Assembly (NCBI RefSeq): GCF_041381155.1
Contig: NC_091144.1
Span: forward strand, 37,450,071 to 37,514,070
Length of the DNA stretch: 64,000 bases
DNA from: Argopecten irradians
Lineage: Eukaryota > Mollusca > Bivalvia > Pectinida > Pectinidae
Direction of reading: 5' to 3'
Every line of letters starts with the position of its first letter. Position 1 is the stretch's first letter. Shown here piece after piece: positions 55,440 to 64,000 of this stretch. The notes under the pieces were generated by a model. The model was not told the origin of the DNA and searched no databases. It worked only from the letters and a program-made list of their open reading frames with translations. The position numbers and the translations under genes were made by a program.

Positions 55440-57140
55440 CATACATATGTAGTTTTGATTTACATTGTTTCACATTGTACAGATGTAGTTTTGATAAACA
55501 TTGTATCACATCGTACATATGTAGTTTTGATAAACATTGTATCACATTGTACATATGTAGTTTTAATATACATTGTTTCACGTTGTACATATGTAGTTTT
55601 GATATACATTGTATCAAAATGTACATTTGTAGTTTTGATATACATTTTTCACATTGTATATTTGTAGTTTTGACATACATTGTATCGCATTGTATATATC
55701 TATTTTTGATATTCATTGTTTCACATTGTACAGATGTAATGTTTATATATATTGTTTAATGTTGTACATATGAAGTTTTTATATACATTGTATCAAATTG
55801 TACACATGTAGTTTTGACATACCTTGTTTCACATTGTGCAGATGTAGTTTTAATATACATTGTATACATTGTTCAGATGTAGTTTTGACATACATTGTAT
55901 CACATTGTACAGATATAGTTTTGATAGCCATTTTTTTCACATTGTAAAGATATAGTTTTGATATACATTGTTTCACATTGTACAGATATAGTTTTGATAT
56001 ACATTGTATCACATTGTACAGATATAGTTTTGATATACATTGTTTCACATTGTACAGATATAGATTTGATATACATTGTTTACATTTATCATTATGTAAT
56101 TTTTTTGATATCCATTGTTTCACATTGTACAGATATAGTTTTGATATACATTGTATCACATTGTACAGATATATAGTTTTTTGATATACATTGTTTCACA
56201 TTGTACAGATATATTTTAACATGTTCACATTGATATAGTTTTGATATACATTGTTTCACATTGTACAGATATAGTTTTTGATATACATTGTTTCACATTG
56301 TATACAGATATAGTTTTGATATACATTGTTTCACATTGTACAGATTATAGTTTTTGATATACATTGTTTCACATTGCATATATGTAGTTTTGATATACAT
56401 TGTATCACATTGTACAGATATAGTTTTGATATACATTGTATCACATTGTACAGATGTAGTTTTGATATACATTGTATCACATTGTACAGATATAGTTTTG
56501 ATATACATTGTATCACATTGTACAGATATAGTTTTGATATACATTGTATCACATTGTACAGATATAGTTTTGATATACATTGTATCACATTGTACAGATA
56601 TAGTTTTGATATACATTGTATCACATTGTACAGATATAGTTTTGATATACATTGTATCACATTGTACAGATATAGTTTTGATATATATTGTATCACATTG
56701 TTCAGATGTAGTTTTGACATACATTGCATCACATTGCATATATGTAGTTTTGATATACAAATGTACATTGTTTCACATTGTACAGATGTATTTGTGATAT
56801 ACATTGTATCACATTGTACAGATATAGTTTTTTTTTAGATATTGTTTCACATTATACAGATGTAGTTTTGATATACATTGTTTCACATTGCATGACTTAG
56901 TTCATTTGGTATATGACTTGTACAGAGTAGTTTTGATATACATTGTTTCACATTGACACCGACTTATTCAGTTTCGGTATATAGAACTTTGTACATGTAC
57001 AGATATAGTTTTTTGATATACATTGTTTCACATTGAACAGCGGCATGCGACTTAGTTCAGTTCTCGGTATATAGAACTTGATTGTTTCACATTGTACATT
57101 TGGAGATATACATTGTAACGTTTTTGGTTTTGAGTGTATT
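55440..57140. repeat. Satellite-like array, 36-bp unit, about 45 copies
   Basis: The unit is TAGTTTTGATATACATTGTA, TCACATTGTACAGATA. Units at 56400-56700 are almost identical; those toward both edges (before about 55900 and after 56760) diverge, with insertions and partial units. Because 36 is divisible by 3 and the unit lacks stops in several frames, ORFs of up to 170 codons appear on both strands (SFDIHCITLYRY repeated). These are not taken as genes. Confidence 0.95.
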
Positions 57141-57227
57141 TTGATACACAATGTAATAAATAATACCCACCTCTGGTCTATAGTAGCTAAACTGAAGGCT
57201 CTGTCTGCGACAACTGATGATCAATCA

Positions 57228-57446
57228 AGTTGATCCTTTGATGTATTCAAAAGAATCGAATAACGTTAACTTGTGGATGACTTTGTGGCTTTAATGTTGG
57301 GCGCCGCTCTCTGTAAACTTCAAAGAAGTGTCTGTTGGAATGTAATTGGTAATTTTTTTCTCCTGATCTGCCTTCAATTTTACTATGAAATAGTCCAGGG
57401 GTGGATAAACCGACAGTGAAAGTAACCCCTGGAGTATCGAGGATGG
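57228..57446. mobile_element. CATCCTCGATA-family MITE, right part
   Basis: GATGACTTTGTGGCTTTAAT, TTGGGCGCCGCTCTCTG, TAGTCCAGGGGTGGATAAAC, GTGAAAGTAACCCCTGGAGT and ATCGAGGATG match 26150-26370. The left arm is absent. Confidence 0.7.
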
Positions 57447-58594
57447 ATCCAAACAGGAAGTTCACGAATATGAAATATAACTATTTTATTGAATAAGGCT
57501 GGTCGCTGACTACTTCAACTTCACAGCCGCATGTAGTTATCACTGTTTATAACAAGGGCGAGATGACAATTACATCTACATGTTAAGAATATTACATACC
57601 GTTATATGTAAATTAGGCCGGCGTATTCGTACTTGATGTTACCGGCTACACTATAATATTCACAGAATCAGCGGAGTTTGTGTAAATTGTTTGAAGTATT
57701 GTATATTAGTAATGGCATATAGAAAAGTAAAACTTTAAGTTAGGAGAAATATAATATGCATTACCTTTCGGCTTTCTGCGATCGGCTTTCTGTCATCTGC
57801 ACATTCCAGTGTCATAACTCCAGCTGATTCAAATGAGACAATATAGCATACATTTACATTCATATATACAGGTCATAAAGCCCTTCCACATGAAGTACTG
57901 TCAGTTTGAAATTCGAAACTAATACGGTCACGAACAACATAGAAATAAAATACAATCGATAGAATTCAATACAACCACCAAATAAATGGCGGAATTCGTA
58001 CTCAAATAAACAAATTGAAAAATATATGAAGAGTTTTTTTAATAATATGAAATTAATTGAAAACTAACATGAAAAGAACGAGAATTATTTTATTCCCGTG
58101 ACGTAACAATTTGGCGATTTATTATTGGACAAGAAACATCAAAGCTTTAACAGCTTTGTAACACACTGAACAATCATTGTAGGAGTTCCCCACCCAACAT
58201 AAATGTGGTGAATTCACGCCTCAATGATTCATAATACATCTCTTGATCAATTTTTTGTTTCATATCATAAAAGTTGTGAAACATGTTTAAAGTGATAAAT
58301 ACATGACGAGAAATCTTAGATGTAGGCGAAAGATTGGAAATCGTAGGACAAAAACAAGTCGGTACCCATTCCGGAGCCCGCTGAGAGGAAGTAAAAGTAT
58401 AAAAATAACACCCGCCACACCACCAGACTATTATCACCCGTACAAAGCGATGATACAGAATTGTTTTTTTGGGTTTTTTTCTGGTCATTAGCAGTTTATT
58501 TCTACATAAAACTTGTTCAAATAATAATTTAAAAAAAAAGAAATATCGTGGTTTTTCTTATAACTGATGTATATTATGATGTAAAGCATTACTA
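57447..58594. other. No gene seen
   Basis: Overlapping ORFs on both strands at about 58174-58491 have no recognisable domain and low-complexity composition. Nothing else was identified. Confidence 0.45.
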
Positions 58595-58790
58595 AAACTG
58601 TTTGAGAAATTATAACATGATTCTATGAGCAAACTACTGAATTGAAAAAATACATAACTAAACTGTTTGAGAAATACTAACATGATTACATCTATGAGCA
58701 AACTACCAAATTGAAAAAATACATAACTAAACTGTTTGAGAAATACTAACATGATTACATCTATGAGCAAACTACTGAATTGAAAAAAAT
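58595..58790. repeat. Tandem repeat, about 69-bp unit, 3 copies
   Basis: AACTGTTTGAGAAATACTAA, CATGATTACATCTATGAGCA, AACTACTGAATTGAAAAAAT, ACATAACT. The first copy lacks four bases. Confidence 0.9.
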
Positions 58791-58950
58791 AGAAGAAGTG
58801 ATGGAGTCGCCACGCCCATGCGGGTTCCCCCAATACCAACGGGAATATCAGGTTTCCGCCATCATTTAGACCCCTTTCCTGCTACCACCCGAGGACAACA
58901 AGATTCAACATAAGATGTTTGTTAATCTTTATACCACATTAAAGATGGAG

Positions 58951-59030
58951 CGTATTCGATACTCCAATAGGTCACTGCCATAGTCGTTATATCTACGACT
59001 ATGAGAGTAACGCCTGGAGTATCGAGGATG
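58951..59030. mobile_element. 80-bp hairpin, CATCCTCGATA-family ends
   Basis: CGTATTCGATACTCC is mirrored by GGAGTATCGAGGATG around ATAGTCGTTATATCTACGAC, TAT. It looks like an internally deleted family member. Confidence 0.55.
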
Positions 59031-62000
59031 AAAATGAAGCTGTAATGACCTGATAAAAATGTTATAATCGACAACGTATTATTATAATTGTCTTCAGAAG
59101 TAATATTTTTCATACCTTTATAGTTATATAAATATACTTTCATTTTATAATATACAAAATCATCTATGAAGAATTTCCTTCTATAATTTGTCTATGATTC
59201 CATAAACCCAAAAGATATTGAGAATAATGCTTAAAGATGTTCACCGCTGACAAATGGTATTTTTTACTATCAAAAACAGGAGCAGACGATTTAGTATTTT
59301 TCTTCAGTTACAAAAGTTACTTACTTTACACCATTACCACCATTGAAAAGTTTGAGCTTCTAATTTTACTTCAAGTTTAAAATATGAAAAATAATTAATT
59401 GCACCCCGAAAAAATTCCGTGGCACTATATCTTATATGGAATGAAGTAATGATTGCGCATACACCAAAGGCGAAATGAATTATTTCATGTTATTTTTTGT
59501 GTTAATTAGGCATACATATACACGATTCAACCCCAATTATTGTTCAAATGATAAATATCATTTTGCTCTGTCGGCGGTGGAGCATCAGAGACTTACCTTC
59601 TAGTACAACAGAGACTTACCTTCTAGTACCAGATCTTGCGTCATCCCTGTGGTTTGGGAGATAATCAAGCTCCATGATTCTATAATCACTGGGAGTTTTC
59701 AAGTGACACGATTATCAATGTCTACTCCAATGCGAACATTTTGTTTTTGGGTTTTTCTTGCTCTTGCTTTTTTCTTTGATCAAAGCCACAGACAACTCCT
59801 TAATACATATACTATTTCTCTCATCTCTAACTTCCGAGTCCGAAATAGCTTTCCATTCAATACATTTATCCTAATTATTTTTTTCGGTGACCTAATACCG
59901 TTTTATACAAGTGCCCGCCTTGCACTGGGTTCGCAGTTGTACAGCTTTCGGTCACGTGACCCACATTGTTGCCCGGTGACCGCGCGTCCGTAGAAGGCGC
60001 GAGAGATGACGTCAGTGACAGGGGATGGAGCGGACACCCACACGACCCGACTGAAAACTGAGGAATATAGCGATGTCGGTTTATTGTGACAAAAAACATA
60101 GCGACTATTATACGGTTCGTCTGTATCGATACATCAGGGGCATGCCTCCATAACACCAGGTCATTCATAAAGTAGAGAGGTACCACGGGGAAATCACGAT
60201 CAAGTTAAACTAGTCTTCAACAGATTTAAATAACAGGTTATTTAAGATTCAGATTTCAATAATAATTTCTTTTGCGTATTTTATTTCTTACCTTAGGCTA
60301 AGCTTTAAAACCATTATAATCATTACACGTATTTTAAAACCATTATAATAATCGCACGTATTTTGAATCTATTCCGTGCCTACCGTTATGATTATTATCA
60401 TAATAGACTGGATGAAGTTGGTGACTTGGATTCCAAAAACGCCAAAAATTTAAAGCCGTTGCAGAAAAAAAACCTACAACCTAATTCCAACATTTATACT
60501 CTGTTTGGAAGAAAAGAACAAACCTCGATTAAAAAATTATTTGGTTGTGCGTCCATTGACTGTTATTGTTTACCATCCGCAATCGTCGATACTCAACCCC
60601 TGAATTATTGAGGACTTCAGTCAGCAGACTTATCAACAGTCATGTCTGAAGTTGTATAAAAACGACTCGGTCTTCACAACTACTAGAAACAGAAATTATC
60701 CTTACTGAACGCGAAATCATCAGTTATCCATACGGACGCTTACGACATATATTCCCTCGTATTGGCTTGCTATGCTGCCCAGACCTTTTTATTTTATTTT
60801 ATTTTTGTTTGTTTGTTTGTGTGTTGTTTTTTGTTTTGTACAATATTTTGAAATGAAGTATCCCCGATTCGCCTCCTACGTGTGACTAATCAAGCAGAAC
60901 GTCAAGTCTGTCGTATTTTGAAGTTTACCAGCGAGACATTTATTACAGAATAGTGATGTAACGTCACCTATGAATGTTATTGTCTTTAAATAGATTTCAT
61001 TTTAATCTGGAATTCTTTCTTTGATTTATTATTCTTTTGAGGTAAAATATGTCATTGATGCTAGAAATATGCTCTCAAAATTATGTTAAAGAAAAAAAAA
61101 GTTTTATACAATGTAGAAGAAATTTAAAAATGTTACATTATTTACATCGGTAATAAGATGAACACACGGGTAAAAAATCGGAAGTGTTTTCAGATTTATT
61201 AATTTTGTTTTTCATAGATTCGAAAAAAATTATACTAAATATATTCGAAAAAAATTATACTAAATATATAGGCAAGGAATGTGCATTTTCAACATGGTTT
61301 TATGTCCTTTTACAAAAACTAGGTTAAGTCGAACCTAGCCGAAGTCGAATTATTACTTACTTCGGCTTATCTATGTTTCACTGTACTGTATTTTTTTATT
61401 GATTTTGTTTTACGTATACAAATATGTAACATTTTAATCGTCTGTGAATAAGGTTCATTAGAACGTATCTTACTATATGTATTTGAGAGGCAGTTGCTAA
61501 ACAGAAGGTTACTGACTTCCACCAGAAGCCTAAACCAGTGACCTCTACAGAAAAAAAACTCCCGTACAGCATTTGTTAATATCCTTCCATTATCAATTCT
61601 GTATGATAAACAAAGCTAATTACAGGCAACTTGTAATATTCTTCGAAGTAAGGTCATGGTATGTAAAATAGCCCGTGCTAATTGATTTGTCGTGTTTTAT
61701 ATAATTATCAGACAACAAGACAAGCTTGAATACACTAAAGATGGCAAGGCAAATTAGATTAACTATCTCTCTTAAAAGTCAAAGGATAACTTCTGTAAAC
61801 ATGTATAAATCGGAGAGAGGGGTAGGAGGGTGGTGGTGGTGATGGTTGTGGATTTGGTAATAAATAAAGGTTTGTTCGTGCGTCTGTTCTTGCGTCCCTC
61901 CGAGTGACTTTGCGAGTTTTCCTGGCAATAACCCCAAAATATTTCCACAAACGTTCAGAACTGCCTTTTTTATTGTCCACAAACGTTCAGAACTGCCTTT

Positions 62001-63789
62001 TTTATTGTCGACCTTCCTTATTTATATAACCTGTTACCTTTAAAACATCACACTTCTAAATATTTACACTAAACTCCACAAAAGTCCCAGTACATTTCTA
62101 GCCAGTTCCGAAGTAATGCTGTCTTTTTTCTTATTCTTATTGTTAACATTCTTTTTCTTATAAAACCTGTTATCTTTAAAACATAACACTATCCGAGCTT
62201 CAACTCCAAAACAGTTCAACTTCACGAAATTTTCTGTAAGACGAATATCAAGAGTCAATGTGCCCTTTCCTATCAGCGACCACACAATTTATAAATATAT
62301 TTCTGTTACCATTTAGACATAGTTTAAATAATTCAAGGACTAAACAAACAAAAAAGGAAAGAAAAACACAGATACACATAGGATCTACGCCAAAATGACA
62401 TTGACACGCTTGCAGCTCCGTGGTAATTTTTTGCGATAATCCGCGAGAGAACATTTCGACAATTTTGGTTACTTCATGAATTAGTTGTCAAATACTCGCC
62501 ACTTTTTCGTTCAATTACAGGTGCATGTGAGTCTTGGTTACGCCTGTGCAGAGTTTGTGCAAAAACGTCATAAAGATAATTTATTCATAAACATGTCCCG
62601 CTAATGTGTTTAGTTATAAATGTCCTTGTTATACAAGCACAGTTCGCAGACACACAACGACAGGTGTGTCAACGCCTATTTACATTGTTCACGGTTTGTT
62701 TACGGAATTTTATCAATGAAAAGCACTCAATAATGTTTGTATAATAAGTATCCATTTGAATGACAAATATTCATACCAAAACATAATAAATTTAGACCTA
62801 TATTCTATAAATTACACATGACTGATGGCGAAGATAAGTAAAGATATATACGAAACATCGGTTGAAGTGCAATGAATACATCAACTAAATAAATCATCAG
62901 TGGTGTGGGATTTAATGGGAACGACACGTTCGTGTGTGAAATTCACGGAAAATGTTGGGATATCTAACCAAACATATCTATCATACACACAATATCAGGG
63001 CTCGAGGGGAAATTCATTAAAAGGTAACTAGATAAATTTGTAACAATTTATTGCACCAGCAGTTATAACATAGAAGTTATTTTAATTTTTCGGGGGGGGG
63101 GGGGGGGGGGATCTATTAATACACCTCAAGTGACATTGAATTCCAGAAAATAAATACATGATCTCTCTAGATCAACATGGATATTAATTTAACACAAGTG
63201 TTTGATATAAACAGAGACTTCCGTGGATATTTATAATACTGGACCAGTATTTACTCATCTATGAGAGTGTCTGTATATAAAAATCAAAAGCGCATTAAAT
63301 AATTAAAACCATGTCGTCAAGCAAATGTGTTACTGTCTTTTAAATCAGCTTAAAAAATGAAAATTAATTAGTGATGTCTTTCCATTTTCTAACGTTGGCA
63401 TTGTATATCAATTTGGTATGATTGAAGGTTCGTCCCTGTGAAGAAGGCTCTGGGTTCTGTTCTAAAAGACACATGAAAATCTATATGACATCCAAGTTGA
63501 GAGATATTGGCGCAAACGAAAAAACAATGGGAAAAGGATATTTCCTCTGATTTTCCGTCATTTCCGTCTTTATTTGAAATTAATCAACAAGACCCTGTGC
63601 TCAGAAGTACACTATACATCTAATGCTTACGATTGTCTGAAATTACAGCTCAAAGTCTCATCATGAGAAAAAGGAGCAGTGCATTGAAAACAGCAGAGAA
63701 CTGCCTGAGATAGCAAATGGTATCAAGAATTTGATTCGCTTCACCACAACTGGTTCAATATGTGTTCATAGGAACTCTTGCTGCTGCAA
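59031..63789. other. Intergenic, no gene recognised
   Basis: A CpG-richer patch at about 59930-60060 contains CACGTG, CGCGCGTCC and TGACGTCA and could be a promoter, but no following exon was recognised. Short two-copy tandem duplications lie near 59589, 60310, 61224 and 61945. A run of about 19 G lies at 63092-63110. Confidence 0.45.
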
Positions 63790-64000
63790 GGGATTACAAG
63801 GATTTCTATGCATGCGTCTTCGAGACATAAGCGCCTTCGCAAGATTCACAAGGATATATGTTATCTTTGGGTCTCCAATGTTTTTCAAAGCTTCGAAAGG
63901 ATTTCTATATATGGCCTTTTTAGGTCCCAAATACCTCTTAAAATTTCCACAAGGAATGTCTATGCGTGGCTTTTTGAGTAGCCAATGCCTCTGAAAATCT
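63790..64000 (+). repeat. Diverged tandem repeat, about 51-bp unit, running off the window
   Basis: Four units each start near AAGGATTTCTAT, followed by GCATG or TATGG, a C/T-rich stretch, GTCCCAAT and CCTCTAAAA. An 87-codon plus-strand ORF crosses all four. Coding status is unknown. Confidence 0.65.

Noticed and set aside
56293-56838. ORFs of 147-170 codons on both strands
   Set aside because: By-products of a stop-free 36-bp tandem unit; no start context, splice structure or varied sequence.
55440-57140. CRISPR-like regular array
   Set aside because: Units are contiguous with no unique spacers, in a eukaryotic setting.
59649-60186. Overlapping ORFs of 114 and 103 codons on opposite strands
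   Set aside because: Neither resembles a known domain, and hydrophobic low-complexity stretches and antisense overlap suggest chance.
1-64000. Retroviral, LTR or Polinton sequences
   Set aside because: Looked for protease, reverse transcriptase, integrase and capsid-like motifs in the long ORFs and for long direct terminal repeats; none could be supported.

Overview
The window looks like nuclear DNA of a bivalve or closely related mollusc. It is AT-rich, intron-rich and full of short non-autonomous elements. The species is not determined; the mollusc call rests on V-type tRNA-derived SINEs, a repeat opening ACAAGAGGCCCAGAGGGCCT that I recall as common in bivalves, and the divergence of the proteins from vertebrate orthologues. 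Exon structures were built by eye from splice sites, reading phase and recalled human sequences. No database search was run.

Layout. (1) 1-6760, plus: 3' part of KCMF1, an E3 ubiquitin ligase, with five coding exons in view. One intron has AT-AC ends and every hallmark of a U12-type (minor spliceosome) intron. (2) 6761-10579: intergenic, with a degraded SINE, an element with CCACAGGG ends and a long hairpin. (3) 10580-12806, minus: a FEM1A/C-type ankyrin protein, a substrate receptor for CUL2 ubiquitin ligases. (4) 13.1-22.2 kb: gene-poor, with a composite minisatellite (16.15-18.08 kb) and a short array carrying DR2 nuclear-receptor-like sites (20.40-20.77 kb). (5) 22246-37807, minus: a complete 17-exon FHIP2 (FAM160B) gene, a cargo adaptor of the FTS-Hook-FHIP dynein complex. 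Its introns hold SINEs, MITE families, a TTAA element and a 1.08-kb near-perfect foldback inserted in an older tandem repeat. Two places need a one-base adjustment to keep the frame. (6) 40.3-44.0 kb, minus: a small secreted cysteine-rich (Ly6/three-finger-like) protein gene, with an intronic array of TTATGTAAT and ATTGG motifs. (7) 44-51.8 kb: intergenic repeats, including a family rich in TTTCGCG. (8) 51824-53884, minus: a 686-residue intron-free ORF for a multi-pass membrane glycosyltransferase whose motifs resemble bacterial OpgH and NdvB glucan synthases. This is the most unexpected gene here. (9) 54-64 kb: a 1.7-kb satellite of 36-bp units (55.44-57.14 kb), more MITEs and tandem arrays, and no recognised gene.

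KCMF1 and FEM1 both belong to ubiquitin-ligase pathways and FHIP2 to dynein transport, but nothing suggests these neighbours form a functional cluster. I saw no retroviral, LTR-element or Polinton coding sequence.
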